Of a stretch of DNA of 64,000 nucleotides, positions 15,014-24,271 are shown one piece after another. Position numbers and translations under genes: made by a program. Below the pieces are notes generated by a model. It saw only the letters and a list, made by a program, of their open reading frames with translations, had not been told where the DNA came from and did not search any database. Position 1 is the first letter of the stretch. Each line of letters starts with the position of its first letter. The stretch covers positions 2,601,562-2,665,561 of the forward strand of contig AP031382.1 of the NCBI GenBank assembly GCA_040371205.1. Reading direction: 5' to 3'. The stretch comes from Rhodanobacter sp. (GTDB lineage: Bacteria > Pseudomonadota > Gammaproteobacteria > Xanthomonadales > Rhodanobacteraceae).

Positions 15014-15789
15014 GTGCCGTCTCCATGGCCGGCCAGCACGCCGCAACGCAGCGGCGGCCGCACGCTGCCGGCGGGCTGCGCGTGCATGTCGGCGGGCAAT
15101 GCGCGGCTGGACACCCACGCCGCCACGGCGGTGATGTCGGACTCGCTCAGGCGGCTCGCCACCTCGGCCATGCAGTCCGGCGCCGTGGTGGCGCGGGTGT
15201 GCGTGCGCCACGCGCCAAGCTGCGCGCTGATGTAGTCGTAAGGCAGACCGACGAGTCCGGGGATGTCCGGCTGCACGCCGGTCAGCTGGCTGCCGTGGCA
15301 ACGCGAGCAGGCAGGCACGCCGCGCGCGGAATCGCCCTGCGTGACCAGTTGCTCGCCGCGCTGCAGCGTCTGCGCGGGCAAGGGCGGCAACGGCGAGCGC
15401 GCATACGGCACCTGCTGCGCCGAGAAATAACCGGCGATCTCGCGCAGGTAATCCGGGCTCAGGCCGCGCACGGTGTATTCCATCGGCGCGTACTGGCGCA
15501 GCCCGGCCTGGAAGTCGGCGAGCTGCCGGGCCAGATAGGCCGCCGGCTTGCCGGCCAATCGCGGAAAGAAGCCGCTGCCGGGCGAACCCTCGCCGTGCGC
15601 GCCATGGCAGGCGGTGCAGGCGGCGATGCGCTGCTGCAGGGTATCGGGCACCGACGGCGCGGCAGCGCTCGACGACGACGCCGGCACGGCCGCGAATGCC
15701 GGCGGCAACGGCAGCAAGGCGAGCGCCATCAGGCACGGCACGAGGCGCACGGCGGCGGCATGCGCCAGAGAGGACAGGGAGGGCTTCAT
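15010..15789 (-). CDS. Diheme cytochrome c, c4-like
   Basis: Secreted cytochrome of 259 residues with a signal peptide (hydrophobic LVPCLMALALLPLPP region, cleavage near AFAA at 31-34) and an Ala/Ser-rich spacer. It has two class I cytochrome domains, with heme sites CTACH (58-62) and CSRCH (161-165). Met ligand candidates lie in YAPMEYTVRGLS near 103 and near DCMAEVA in the second domain. The two-domain form with QLADFQAGLR resembles cytochrome c4, which usually feeds terminal oxidases. The gene is first of a two-gene unit with the triheme cytochrome. The ATG lies only about 10 bp from a TATACT sequence, but no -35 box was found. Confidence 0.87.
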   Translation of the reverse strand: MKPSLSSLAHAAAVRLVPCLMALALLPLPPAFAAVPASSSSAAAPSVPDTLQQRIAACTACHGAHGEGSPGSGFFPRLAGKPAAYLARQLADFQAGLRQYAPMEYTVRGLSPDYLREIAGYFSAQQVPYARSPLPPLPAQTLQRGEQLVTQGDSARGVPACSRCHGSQLTGVQPDIPGLVGLPYDYISAQLGAWRTHTRATTAPDCMAEVASRLSESDITAVAAWVSSRALPADMHAQPAGSVRPPLRCGVLAGHGDGT

Positions 15790-15876
15790 GCGCCGGAGTA
15801 TAGGCAGATCGCGCGATGCGGCCGGGTTATGCTCCGCGCATCGCGACACCATGTCGCAACCATCGGAAGTACCGTG

Positions 15877-17478
15877 ATGCGCCGACTGTTCGCCCGCTCG
15901 CTGCTCGCCGCCGCCCTGCTCGTCAGCCTGCCGCTGGCTGCGCAGCAGCACGATGACGAGTACGCCACCATCGCCCAATTGCAGCAGCGCATGGACGGCG
16001 GCCATCTCCGCAGCACGACGCTGACACGCGAATTCCTCGCGCGCATCCAGCGCATCGACCGGCGCGGCCCCGCGCTGCACTCGGTGCTGCAGACCAACCC
16101 CGACGCGTTGAAGATCGCCGCCGCGCTCGATGCGAAACGCACGAAACAGCACGGCCCGCTGTACGGCATTCCCGTGCTGCTGAAGGACAACATCGACACC
16201 GGCGACCGCGAGCAGACCACTGCCGGTTCGCTGGCGCTGGCCGGTGCGCCGGCGCCGCACGACGCCACCGTGGCGGCGAAACTGCGCGCGGCCGGCGCGG
16301 TGATCCTCGGCAAGGCCAATCTCAGCGAATGGGCCAATTACCGCTCCACCCACGCCAGCAGCGGCTGGACCGCCGTGGGCGGGCAGACCCGGAACCCCTA
16401 CGCGCTGGATCGCAACCCGTGCGGCTCCAGCGCGGGTTCCGCCGCGGCGGTGGCCGCCGGGCTGGCGACGGTCGCCATCGGCACCGAGACCGACGGCTCC
16501 ATCATCTGCCCCGCCTCGATGAACGGCCTGGTCGGCATCAAGCCCACATTGGGCCTGGTCAGCCGCGCCGGCATCGTGCCGATCAGCACGCACCAGGACA
16601 CCGCCGGCCCGATGGCGCGCGACGTCGCCGACGCGGCCGCCCTGCTGTCGGTGATCGCCGGCAGCGACCCGCGCGACCCGGCCACCGCGGATGCCGACCG
16701 GCACGCCACCGACTACACCCGGTTCCTCGACCCGAACGGCCTGCGCGGCAAGCGCATCGGCGTGGTGCGCGCACTGGCTGGCGCCGAGCCGAACGCCGAC
16801 CGCGTGCTCGACGAAGCCATCGCCGCGATGAAGGCGCAGGGCGCGATCATCGTCGACCCGGTGCAACTGCCGCACCTGGGCGAACTCGGCGATGCCGAAA
16901 ACACGGTGCTGCAATACGACTTCAAGCACGACATCAACGCCTACCTCGCCACGCGCACCGGGCTGAAGGTGCACACGCTGGCCGACCTGATCGCCTTCGA
17001 CAACGCGCATGCCGCCGAGGAAATGCCGTGGTTCGGACAGGAGCTTTTCATCAGCGCCGAGGCGCGCGGCCCGCTCACCGATCCGGCCTATGTCGATGCG
17101 CTGGCCAAGGCGAAGCGGCTCGCCGGCCCGGAAGGCATCGACGCGGCGCTGCAGTCGCAGCACCTCGATGCGCTGCTGGCGCCGTCGTGGGGGCCGGCCT
17201 TCATGACCGACCCCGTGCTGGGCGACCACATCGTCAGCGGTGACCCCACCATCGGCGGCCCCTCGCAGCCCGCCGCGGTGGCCGGTTATCCCTCGATCAC
17301 CCTGCCCGCCGGCTGGGCGCACAGCCTGCCCGTGGGCATCGTGCTGTTCGGTGCGAAGTGGAGCGAGCCCACGCTGATCTCGATCGCCTACGGCTTCGAG
17401 CAGCACACGCATGCGTGGCAGGCGCCGAAGTTTCTGGACACGGTGGACGGTAGGCCGGTGCCGCCGGCATCGGAATAA
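15877..17478 (+). CDS. Secreted amidase-signature family hydrolase
   Basis: Serine amidase of 533 residues with an N-terminal signal peptide ([20 protein letters not shown]), so it probably acts in the periplasm. The amidase-signature triad is in place: Lys103 in LLKDNID, the cis-Ser loop GSSAGS at 183-188, and the nucleophile Ser208 in GTETDGS. Secreted amidases of this type are often annotated as peptide amidases or Glu-tRNA amidotransferase A-like proteins. GatA itself can be excluded because of the signal peptide and the absence of gatB/gatC. The ATG has a GGAAG site 7 bp upstream. The natural substrate cannot be told from sequence. Confidence 0.88.
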   Translation: MRRLFARSLLAAALLVSLPLAAQQHDDEYATIAQLQQRMDGGHLRSTTLTREFLARIQRIDRRGPALHSVLQTNPDALKIAAALDAKRTKQHGPLYGIPVLLKDNIDTGDREQTTAGSLALAGAPAPHDATVAAKLRAAGAVILGKANLSEWANYRSTHASSGWTAVGGQTRNPYALDRNPCGSSAGSAAAVAAGLATVAIGTETDGSIICPASMNGLVGIKPTLGLVSRAGIVPISTHQDTAGPMARDVADAAALLSVIAGSDPRDPATADADRHATDYTRFLDPNGLRGKRIGVVRALAGAEPNADRVLDEAIAAMKAQGAIIVDPVQLPHLGELGDAENTVLQYDFKHDINAYLATRTGLKVHTLADLIAFDNAHAAEEMPWFGQELFISAEARGPLTDPAYVDALAKAKRLAGPEGIDAALQSQHLDALLAPSWGPAFMTDPVLGDHIVSGDPTIGGPSQPAAVAGYPSITLPAGWAHSLPVGIVLFGAKWSEPTLISIAYGFEQHTHAWQAPKFLDTVDGRPVPPASE

Positions 17479-17496
17479 CCGAGCAGGACACCCGCG

Positions 17497-17775
17497 ATGG
17501 AACGCCAACCCCACATCCACTGCCCGCTCTGCGCCTGGGAACCGCGTCCCGACAGCCGCTGGATGTGCACCTCGAGCGAACCCGGCTCCGGCTGCGGCAC
17601 GCGCTGGAACACGTTCTGGACCGCCGGGTGCTGCCCCGGCTGCGGCCACTATTGGGCGATGACGCAATGCCTGTCGTGCAGACAGGCCTCGCCGCACGAG
17701 GCGTGGTACCACTTTCCGCCGCCCGAGGACGGCGAGGCGCGCGAAGCGAAGGAAGCGCTGGAAACGACAGGCTGA
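17497..17775 (+). CDS. Small cysteine-rich putative zinc-ribbon protein
   Basis: A 92-residue protein of unknown function with nine cysteines in the first 61 residues: CPLC (9-12), C24, C33, CCPGC (45-49) and CLSC (58-61). Tryptophans and aromatic residues are interleaved, and the last 30 residues are acidic. The paired CxxC spacing suggests two zinc knuckles or a double zinc ribbon. There is no signal peptide or membrane segment, so it is probably cytosolic. It starts 18 bp after the amidase stop and is likely cotranscribed with it; it converges on the DAHP synthase gene. Function is not recognised. Confidence 0.75.
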   Translation: MERQPHIHCPLCAWEPRPDSRWMCTSSEPGSGCGTRWNTFWTAGCCPGCGHYWAMTQCLSCRQASPHEAWYHFPPPEDGEAREAKEALETTG

Positions 17776-17796
17776 GCCCGTCGTTTCCGCCAGCAA

Positions 17797-19149
17797 TCAG
17801 GCAGCCCGGTTGGCCGCCGACTTGCGCACGATCAGCATCGCCAGCTCCAGCGACTGCTCGTAGTTGAGGCGCGGATCGACCATCGACTTGTATGCCCGCT
17901 CCAGGTCGACATCAGACAGGCCGCGCGCACCGCCGGTGCACTCGGTGACGTCCTCGCCGGTGAGTTCCAGATGCACGCCGCCCAGGCGCGTGCCGGCGGC
18001 GGCATGGATGTCCAGGGCTTGATCCAGCTCGCCGCGGATGTTGTCGAAGCGGCGCGTCTTGTAGCCGTTCGCGGTGCTTTCGGTGTTGCCGTGCATGGGA
18101 TCGGCCACCCACAGCACGCGGCGGCCTTCGCGCCGCACCGCCTGCAGCAGCGGCGGCAGCGCCTCGGCGATCTTCGCGTGGCCCATGCGGTGGATCAGGG
18201 TGAGCCGGCCGGGTTCGTTCTCCGGGTTCAACGCGTCCACCAAGGGCAGCAATTGATCCGGCGTCACCGACGGGCCGACCTTCACCGCGATCGGATTGCG
18301 GATGCCGCGGAAATATTCCACGTGCGCGCCGTCCAGCGCCGCGGTGCGCATGCCGATCCACGGGAAGTGCGTGGACAGGTTGAACCAGCCCGCATGCCGC
18401 GGCACCTGGCGCGTGAGCGCCTGCTCGTAATGCAGCAGCAGCGCTTCGTGCGAGGTGAAGAAATCCACCTTGCTGAAGCCGGCAATCGGCCCGGCCAGCG
18501 TCTCCATGAAGCGCAGCGAATCGCCGATGCCGGCCACCATCCGGCGGTACTCGGCGGCGAGCGGCGAATGCTCCACCCAAGCCAGGTCCCAGTATTCGGG
18601 GTGGTGCAGATCGGCGAAGCCGCCGTCGATCAGCGCACGCACGAAATTCATCGTCAGCGCGGAATGCGCATGCGCGCGGATCAGCCGTTGCGGATCGGCG
18701 CGTCGCGCCTCGGCGGTGAACTCGGGGCCGTTGACCACGTCGCCGCGGAAACTGGGCAAGGTCACGCCATCGCGCGTCTCGGTGTCGGCCGAACGCGGCT
18801 TGGCGTACTGCCCCGCGAAACGCCCCACGCGCAACACCGGTTGCTTCAACCCGTGCACCAGCACCAGGCTCATCTGCAGCAGCACCTTGAGCCGGTTCGA
18901 GATGATCGGGCTGCTGCAGTCGGCGAAGCTTTCCGCGCAGTCGCCGCCCTGCAACAGGAAACGCTTGCCTTCCTGCGCCTCGGCCAGCGCCTGCTTCAGC
19001 GCCAGCACTTCCCACGAGGTCACCAGCGGTGGCTGTTGCGCCAGCTGCGCGGTGGCCTGCGCCAGCTCGGCGGCGTCCTCGTAGTACGGCTGCTGCAACG
19101 CCTCGCGCTGCTGCCACGACGCGGGCGTCCAGCTCTTGTCCTGATTCAT
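17797..19149 (-). CDS. aroG: Class II 3-deoxy-D-arabino-heptulosonate 7-phosphate synthase
   Basis: Condenses phosphoenolpyruvate with erythrose 4-phosphate at the entry of the shikimate pathway; 450 residues, the plant and Mycobacterium-like class II type rather than the roughly 350-residue class I enzymes. Visible motifs include LLQGGDCAESF near 62, RVGRFAGQYAKPRS near 103, RAHAHSALTMNF near 152, VKVGPSVTP near 285 and ADPMHGNT near 345, with metal ligands Cys and His in these stretches. It lacks the long N-terminal regulatory extension of M. tuberculosis AroG, so feedback control may differ. The start overlaps the dsbB stop (ATGA). The gene symbol is generic for DAHP synthase. Confidence 0.93.
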   Translation of the reverse strand: MNQDKSWTPASWQQREALQQPYYEDAAELAQATAQLAQQPPLVTSWEVLALKQALAEAQEGKRFLLQGGDCAESFADCSSPIISNRLKVLLQMSLVLVHGLKQPVLRVGRFAGQYAKPRSADTETRDGVTLPSFRGDVVNGPEFTAEARRADPQRLIRAHAHSALTMNFVRALIDGGFADLHHPEYWDLAWVEHSPLAAEYRRMVAGIGDSLRFMETLAGPIAGFSKVDFFTSHEALLLHYEQALTRQVPRHAGWFNLSTHFPWIGMRTAALDGAHVEYFRGIRNPIAVKVGPSVTPDQLLPLVDALNPENEPGRLTLIHRMGHAKIAEALPPLLQAVRREGRRVLWVADPMHGNTESTANGYKTRRFDNIRGELDQALDIHAAAGTRLGGVHLELTGEDVTECTGGARGLSDVDLERAYKSMVDPRLNYEQSLELAMLIVRKSAANRAA

Positions 19150-19667
19150 CGCTGCACCGCCTTCGGACCGCGCACGCCTGCCAATACCGCCCAAGCGGCC
19201 AGCAACACGAACCAGATCAGCGACCACCACGGCATCGACAGGCCGAGGATGGGCTGTACCCGGGCGCATTCGCCCGAGCCGCTCAACACCTTCAACAGCA
19301 CGCCGATCAGGCCGCCGTTGCCGGCGCGGGTCTCCAGCAGGTAACCCAGCGGCGCACCGCAGCTCGGCACCTGATCCGGCGGCAGCGACTGGATCCACAG
19401 GTGACGCGCGGCGATGCCGGCACCGACCAGTGCGACCAGCACCAGCAGCCCCACGTAGAACCAGCGCCCGCTGCCGCGCGGCGCATGCAGGCCGCCGGCA
19501 AGGAACACCACGCCGAGCGCGATGAACGCCACGCGCTGCAGGATGCACAGCGGGCACGGGTCCATCTGCAGCACGTACTGCGCATACAGCGCGAAGCCGA
19601 TCAGTCCGGCGCAGACGAGGAAACCGGCCAACAGGCTGATGCGGAACGACCAACGCATGGGATTCAT
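19146..19667 (-). CDS. dsbB: Disulfide bond formation protein B
   Basis: Inner-membrane quinone reductase that reoxidises DsbA; 173 residues with four predicted helices. The first periplasmic loop carries the redox pair in PCPLCILQR near residue 40, which also leads into the quinone-binding arginine. The second loop carries the other cysteine pair (PSCGAPLGYLL and SGSGECARVQP, near residues 102 and 130). The ATG at 19667 gives the normal N-terminus, MNPMRW followed by the first helix; an upstream in-frame start at 19727 would add a non-conserved leader. The ribosome-binding site is weak. The downstream DAHP synthase gene overlaps it. Confidence 0.92.
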   Translation of the reverse strand: MNPMRWSFRISLLAGFLVCAGLIGFALYAQYVLQMDPCPLCILQRVAFIALGVVFLAGGLHAPRGSGRWFYVGLLVLVALVGAGIAARHLWIQSLPPDQVPSCGAPLGYLLETRAGNGGLIGVLLKVLSGSGECARVQPILGLSMPWWSLIWFVLLAAWAVLAGVRGPKAVQR

Positions 19668-19758
19668 GGACTGAAGGAGCTTGGGTGGAAACACGACATT
19701 ACCCGCTTGCCGCCGAGCTGTCAGCATGGATCTGCCGGAGCGGCCGGCCGCAAAACGG

Positions 19759-19788
19759 AAACCCCGGCAGGTTGCCCGGCCGGGGTTT
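19759..19788 (-). terminator. Terminator hairpin after rplQ
   Basis: A 10-bp perfect stem (AAACCCCGGC with GCCGGGGTTT) and a 10-nt loop lie 36 bp past the rplQ stop. On the - strand it is followed by CCGTTTTG, a short T-run. It ends the long ribosomal block just before dsbB, which is on the same strand. Confidence 0.75.
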
Positions 19789-19823
19789 CGTTTGGACGTC
19801 TGGATGTCCGTATACGGTAAAGC

Positions 19824-20210
19824 TTACTCGGCGTCGGCGGCTTCGGCAGCCTGCGGACGGCCGACCAGCTCGACGTAGGCCATCGGTGCGTTGTCGCCGT
19901 CGCGGAAGCCGCACTTCAGGATGCGCAGGTAGCCGCCGGGACGCTCGCGGTAGCGCGGGCCCAGTTCGACGAACAGCTTGCCCACCGCTTCCTTGTCGCG
20001 CAGGCGCGCGAAGGCGAGGCGGCGGTTGGCGACGCCGTCGGTCTTGGCCAGCGTGATCAGCGGCTCGGCGACGCGGCGCAGTTCCTTGGCTTTCGGCAGG
20101 GTGGTCTTGATCAGCTCGTGCTTGAACAGCGACGAAGCCATGTTCTTGAACATCGCTTCGCGGTGGGCGCTGGTGCGGTTGAGCTTGCGACCGGATTTCA
20201 TGTGGCGCAT
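19824..20210 (-). CDS. rplQ: 50S ribosomal protein L17
   Basis: Large-subunit protein near the exit tunnel, 128 residues. The family start [20 protein letters not shown] is intact, as are [14 protein letters not shown]-like core residues and the C-terminal [11 protein letters not shown] short acidic tail (EAADAE) follows. It is the last gene of the alpha operon (rpsM-rpsK-rpsD-rpoA-rplQ). The gap from rpoA is 191 bp, larger than elsewhere in the operon, and filled with hairpins. A terminator follows. Confidence 0.97.
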   Translation of the reverse strand: MRHMKSGRKLNRTSAHREAMFKNMASSLFKHELIKTTLPKAKELRRVAEPLITLAKTDGVANRRLAFARLRDKEAVGKLFVELGPRYRERPGGYLRILKCGFRDGDNAPMAYVELVGRPQAAEAADAE

Positions 20211-20300
20211 GGCGAATACTCTCTATGTAGGTCTGTTGTTATGAAGCGCTGGCACCTGTGTCCAGCACCCCGCGGTTACCCGCTTTTATGTGCTTGTATC

Positions 20301-20394
20301 AATGCGATCATCCTTGATCGCCGCATTGGCTGGGCAACGGCAAGACCGAGTTTTCGGTTCTTGCCGTCGTCACGCGGCCAATTCCATGGCCGCG
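20301..20394. repeat. Three consecutive hairpins between rpoA and rplQ
   Basis: Hairpin one is 20304-20321 (GCGATCA, loop TCCT, TGATCGC). Hairpin two is about 20339-20366 (a CGGCAAGA..TCTTGCCG stem with one bulge). Hairpin three is 20373-20394 (CGCGGCCA, 6-nt loop, TGGCCGCG). The first matches the dispersed hairpin family and the third is a related variant. None has a T-tract, so processing or stability roles are as likely as termination. Confidence 0.6.
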
Positions 20395-20401
20395 CCTTGC
20401 A

Positions 20402-21400
20402 TCAACCCAACTGCATGCCGTGCGAGAGGCCGGCCGGCGGCCAGTTCTCGAGCTTCATGCCCAGGGCCAGGCCGCGCGAGCCAAGGACGTCCTTGATCTC
20501 GGTGAGCGACTTCTTGCCCAGGTTCGGCGTCTTCAGCAGCTCGACCTCGGTCTTCTGCACCAGGTCGCCGATGTAGTAGATGCTCTCGGCCTTCAGGCAG
20601 TTCGCCGAACGCACGGTGAGCTCCAGATCGTCGATCGGGCGCAGCAGCAGCGGATCGAAACCGCTCTTCTCGGCCTTGTCGGTGGCGCTCTCGCGACGCG
20701 AGAAATCGCCGAAGACCGACAGCTGGTCGTTGATGATCTCGGCCGCCTTGCGCACCGCGTCCTCGGCGCCGATGGTGCCGTTGGTCTCGATGTCCAACAC
20801 CAGCTTGTCGAGGTTGGTGCGCTGCTCGACGCGAGCGGCATCCACTTCGTAGGCCACGCGCAGCACCGGCGCAAACGAGGCGTCGAGCTGCAGGCGGCCG
20901 ATCGGACGTGCCTCGTCGTCCGGATGGACGCGGGCGCTGGCCGGCTGGTAACCCACGCCGCGACGCACCTTCAGGCGCATGTTGAGCGCGATGTCCTTGG
21001 TCAGGTGGCAGAGCACGTGCTCGGGGTTGATGATCTCCACCGAGTGGTCGACGACGATGTCGCCGGCCGTGACCACGCCCTTGCCCTTCTTGGACAGGGT
21101 CAGGGTGACTTCGTCGCCGGTGTGCTGGCGAATCGCCACGTCCTTGAGGTTCAGCAGGACTTCGATCACGTCCTCCTGCAGGCCCTCAAGCGTGGTGTAT
21201 TCGTGCAGCACGCCGTCGATCTCGACCTCGACGATGGCGCTGCCGGGGATCGAGGAGAGCAGAACGCGACGGAGCGCGTTGCCCAAGGTGTGACCGAAAC
21301 CGCGCTCGAGCGGTTCGACCACCACCTTGGCGCGGTTGGCGCCAAGCTGTTCGACGCTGAGGCCACGCGGCCGCAGCACGCTAGTAGACGAAACTGCCAT
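20402..21400 (-). CDS. rpoA: DNA-directed RNA polymerase subunit alpha
   Basis: Alpha subunit, 332 residues. The N-terminal assembly domain spans roughly residues 1-235 ([24 protein letters not shown] near 27-50, the dimerisation and beta-contact region). A flexible linker leads to the C-terminal domain near 250-320 ([21 protein letters not shown]), which binds UP elements and activators through the Arg265-equivalent in VRSANC. It lies 15 bp downstream of rpsD within the alpha operon. S4, encoded just upstream, is the known translational repressor of this operon in E. coli. Confidence 0.98.
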   Translation of the reverse strand: MAVSSTSVLRPRGLSVEQLGANRAKVVVEPLERGFGHTLGNALRRVLLSSIPGSAIVEVEIDGVLHEYTTLEGLQEDVIEVLLNLKDVAIRQHTGDEVTLTLSKKGKGVVTAGDIVVDHSVEIINPEHVLCHLTKDIALNMRLKVRRGVGYQPASARVHPDDEARPIGRLQLDASFAPVLRVAYEVDAARVEQRTNLDKLVLDIETNGTIGAEDAVRKAAEIINDQLSVFGDFSRRESATDKAEKSGFDPLLLRPIDDLELTVRSANCLKAESIYYIGDLVQKTEVELLKTPNLGKKSLTEIKDVLGSRGLALGMKLENWPPAGLSHGMQLG

Positions 21401-21415
21401 GCAGGGCTCCGATGA

Positions 21416-22042
21416 TTACTTCGAGTAGAGTTCGACGATCAGCGCTTCGTTGATGTCGGACGGCAGGTCGCCGCGATCCGGCACCGCCTTGAACGTGCCT
21501 TCGAACTTCTTGCTGTCGACTTCGACCCAGCCCGGACGCAGGTCCATGGTGTCGAACACGGTCGCCGCTTCCTGCACGCGCAGCTGGCTGCGGGCGCGCT
21601 CGGTCAGGGCGATCGCGTCGCCCGGCTTGACCTGGTACGACGGGATGTTGACCTTCTTGCCGTTGACCAGCACCGCCTTGTGCGAAACCATCTGGCGGGC
21701 CTGGGCGCGGGTGACCGCGAAGCCCATGCGGTAGACGACGTTGTCCAGGCGGCTCTCGAGCAGGCGCAGCAGGTTCTCGCCGGTGTTGCCCTTGAGGGTC
21801 GAAGCCTTGGTGTAGTAATTGCCGAACTGGCGCTCGAGCACACCGTAGATGCGCTTGACCTTCTGCTTCTCGCGCAGCTGGACGGCGTAGTCGGACATGC
21901 GCATGCGCTTGTTGGCGCCGTGCTGGCCGGGCTTGTTCTCCAGCTTGCACTTGGAGTCGATCGCGCGGGCCGGGCTCTTCAGGCTGAGGTCGGAACCCTC
22001 GCGGCGGGCGAGCTTGCAGGTAGCTCCACGATAACGTGCCAT
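21416..22042 (-). CDS. rpsD: 30S ribosomal protein S4
   Basis: Primary 16S rRNA-binding protein and ribosomal mRNA-entry protein, 208 residues. The start [19 protein letters not shown] is the bacterial S4 type without the four-cysteine zinc site (only one early Cys is present). The S4 RNA-binding domain is visible at about 98-160 ([22 protein letters not shown]). The C-terminus ends in LIVELYSK as expected. In E. coli S4 represses translation of the alpha operon through a pseudoknot near rpsM; whether the same element exists here was not established. Confidence 0.97.
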   Translation of the reverse strand: MARYRGATCKLARREGSDLSLKSPARAIDSKCKLENKPGQHGANKRMRMSDYAVQLREKQKVKRIYGVLERQFGNYYTKASTLKGNTGENLLRLLESRLDNVVYRMGFAVTRAQARQMVSHKAVLVNGKKVNIPSYQVKPGDAIALTERARSQLRVQEAATVFDTMDLRPGWVEVDSKKFEGTFKAVPDRGDLPSDINEALIVELYSK

Positions 22043-22053
22043 GGTTGTGCTCC

Positions 22054-22440
22054 TTAGACTCGACGCTTCTTGGGGGGACGGCAGCCGTTGTGCGGAATCG
22101 GCGTGACGTCGATGATGTTGAGCACCTTGTAACCCAAGGCGTTCAGCGAGCGCACGGCCGATTCACGGCCCGGGCCCGGGCCCTTGATGCGCACTTCCAC
22201 GGTCTTCACGCCGTAGTCGCCAGCGGCACGGCCGGCCTTTTCGGCGGCGACCTGGGCGGCGAACGGGGTCGACTTGCGCGAACCGCGGAAACCCGCGCCG
22301 CCGGCAGTCGCCCACGACAGCGCGTTGCCCTGGCGGTCGGTGATGGTGACGATGGTGTTGTTGAAGGAGGCCTGCACGTGGGCCACGGCATCCGTGACAA
22401 CGCGCTTGATCTTCTTCTTGGTCTTGACAGGCTTGGCCAT
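22054..22440 (-). CDS. rpsK: 30S ribosomal protein S11
   Basis: Small-subunit platform protein of 128 residues that contacts the Shine-Dalgarno helix region. A basic N-terminus ([11 protein letters not shown]) is followed by [41 protein letters not shown] and the C-terminal signature [18 protein letters not shown]. Length and motifs are standard. It lies 12 bp from rpsM and 11 bp from rpsD. Confidence 0.97.
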   Translation of the reverse strand: MAKPVKTKKKIKRVVTDAVAHVQASFNNTIVTITDRQGNALSWATAGGAGFRGSRKSTPFAAQVAAEKAGRAAGDYGVKTVEVRIKGPGPGRESAVRSLNALGYKVLNIIDVTPIPHNGCRPPKKRRV

Positions 22441-22452
22441 ATGCTCGATCCG

Positions 22453-22809
22453 TTACTTCTTGATGGCGCGACGCGGGCCCTTGCGGGTGCGTGCGTTGGT
22501 GCGCGTGCGCTGGCCGCGCACCGGCAGGCCGCGACGATGGCGCAGGCCGCGATAGCAGCCCAGATCCATCAGGCGCTTGATGGCCATGCCCACTTCGCGG
22601 CGCAGATCGCCTTCCACGATGTACTTGGCGATTTCCGCGCGAAGCTTTTCCACTTCGCCTTCACTGAGCGACTTGATCTGGGTGGTGGGAACCACGCCAG
22701 CGTCCGCGCAGACCTTCTTGGCCCGGCTGCGGCCGATACCGTAAATGCTCTGCAGGCCAACCCAGACATGCTTCTGGACCGGCAAATTGACACCTGCGAT
22801 GCGCGCCAT
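22453..22809 (-). CDS. rpsM: 30S ribosomal protein S13
   Basis: Head-domain protein of 118 residues that bridges to the 50S subunit. The start [10 protein letters not shown] at 22809 has a GGAGAG site upstream, and the longer in-frame start at 22851 would run into the probable promoter. The helix-two-turn-helix region [15 protein letters not shown]-like ([16 protein letters not shown]) and the basic tail [17 protein letters not shown] are intact. It is the first gene of the alpha operon. The preceding gap to secY lacks the rpmJ gene found there in E. coli. Confidence 0.97.
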   Translation of the reverse strand: MARIAGVNLPVQKHVWVGLQSIYGIGRSRAKKVCADAGVVPTTQIKSLSEGEVEKLRAEIAKYIVEGDLRREVGMAIKRLMDLGCYRGLRHRRGLPVRGQRTRTNARTRKGPRRAIKK

Positions 22810-22850
22810 GATGTGCTCTCTCCGATACTTTCGTGCGCGGTAAACGCGCA

Positions 22851-22879
22851 ATTTTAACCTGATTCAACTTGACAGGAAA
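22851..22879 (-). promoter_or_regulatory. Candidate alpha-operon promoter upstream of rpsM
   Basis: On the - strand a TAAAAT -10 box (22856-22851) lies 17 bp from a weak TTTCCT -35 box (22879-22874), about 42 bp before the rpsM start and 72 bp after secY. The -10 box is good and the -35 box poor. Confidence 0.4.
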
Positions 22880-22944
22880 GCCCTGCGGCGCTCAACACCG
22901 CCAAGCCTCCGGGTTTTCGGCCCCTCTCCCGCGTCCAGCAGCCA

Positions 22945-24267
22945 CTAGTTGCGACGGAGATTGGCCTTCTTGAGCAAACTTTCGTACTGGTGGCTGACCA
23001 GATGCGCTTGCACCTGCGCCGTAAAGTCCATCACCACGACCACCACGATCAGCAGCGACGTGCCACCGAAGTAGAACGGCACATGCCAGAACTTCTGCAT
23101 GAAGGACGGCACCAGGCAGACCAGCACCAGGTACAGGGCACCGACGCCGGTCAACCGGGTCATCACGCCGTCGATGTAGCTGGCCGTCGCACGCCCCGGA
23201 CGGATGCCCGGAATCAGCGCGCCGGAACGCTTGAGGTTGTCCGCCGTCTCTTCCGAGTTGAAAACGATGGCCGTGTAGAAGAACGCAAAGCTGATCACCA
23301 GCACCGCATAGACGATGTCATACAGCGGCTCGCCCGGGCTCAGCGCCTGGATCAGGTTCTGCAGCCAACGCGCCTGATGGCCCGTGCCGAACCAGCTCAT
23401 CGCGGTGGCGGGGAACATCAGCAGGCTGGACGCGAAGATCGGCGGGATCACGCCCGACATGTTGATCTTCAGCGGCAGGCTGGAGCTTTGGTTCTGGTAG
23501 GCACGCTGGCCGCCGGAACGTCGCGCGTAGTTGACGGTGATGCGCCGCTGGGCACGCTCCATGAACACGCAGAACGCCGTGACGAGCAGCACCACCGCGA
23601 ACACCACCAGCAGCATCAGCACGGAAAGCTCGCCGTTGCTGGACATGTTCAAGGTGTGCACCACCGCACCCGGCAGGCCCGCCACGATACCGGCGAAGAT
23701 CAGCAGCGAGATGCCGTTGCCGATGCCGCGCTCAGTCATCTGCTCGCCCAGCCACATCAGGAACATGGTGCCTGCGGTCAAGCCGACCACCGAAGCAAAC
23801 ACGAAACCGAAGCCCGGCATGTACACCACCGGCGCACCGCCCGCCGCGACCTGCTTCTGCAGCGCCACCGCGATGCCGAAGGACTGGAACAGCGCCAGGC
23901 CCACGGTACCGATGCGGGTGTACATCGTCATCTTGCGCTTACCGGACTCGCCCTCCTTGCGGAGCGCCTGCAGGCTCGGCAGCACCGACCCCATCATCTG
24001 CACCACGATGGATGCCGAGATGTACGGGATCACGCCCAGCGCGAACACCGAGAAACGCGAAAGGGCGCCGCCCGAGAACATGTTGAACATGTCCATCAGG
24101 CCGTTGCCGTTGACCAGGTTGCTCATCGCATCCGGATTCACGCCCGGCACGGGGATGAACGAACCGAGGCGGAACACCACCAGCGCACCGATCACGAAGA
24201 AGATGCGCTGGCGGAGCTCGGTCAGCTTGCCGAGCTTGCCAAGTGCGTTGCCGTTGGCCTGGGCCAC
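22945..24267 (-). CDS. secY: Protein translocase subunit SecY
   Basis: Central ten-helix channel of the Sec translocon, 440 residues from a GTG start. The GTG at 24267 has a GGAG site 7 bp upstream and lies 4 bp after the rplO stop; an ATG at 24315 lies inside rplO and was rejected. Typical segments are [21 protein letters not shown] (first helix), [22 protein letters not shown] (plug and second helix), the cytosolic loop [21 protein letters not shown], and [10 protein letters not shown]-like [13 protein letters not shown] before helix 9. It closes the spc operon. Confidence 0.97.
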   Translation of the reverse strand: MAQANGNALGKLGKLTELRQRIFFVIGALVVFRLGSFIPVPGVNPDAMSNLVNGNGLMDMFNMFSGGALSRFSVFALGVIPYISASIVVQMMGSVLPSLQALRKEGESGKRKMTMYTRIGTVGLALFQSFGIAVALQKQVAAGGAPVVYMPGFGFVFASVVGLTAGTMFLMWLGEQMTERGIGNGISLLIFAGIVAGLPGAVVHTLNMSSNGELSVLMLLVVFAVVLLVTAFCVFMERAQRRITVNYARRSGGQRAYQNQSSSLPLKINMSGVIPPIFASSLLMFPATAMSWFGTGHQARWLQNLIQALSPGEPLYDIVYAVLVISFAFFYTAIVFNSEETADNLKRSGALIPGIRPGRATASYIDGVMTRLTGVGALYLVLVCLVPSFMQKFWHVPFYFGGTSLLIVVVVVMDFTAQVQAHLVSHQYESLLKKANLRRN

Positions 24268-24271
24268 GCGA

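Noticed and set aside
15797-15825. Near-leaderless promoter for the diheme cytochrome gene (TATACT 10 bp before the ATG)
   Set aside because: No -35 box at 16-18 bp spacing (sequence there is CCGGCC-like), so the TATACT alone is not enough.
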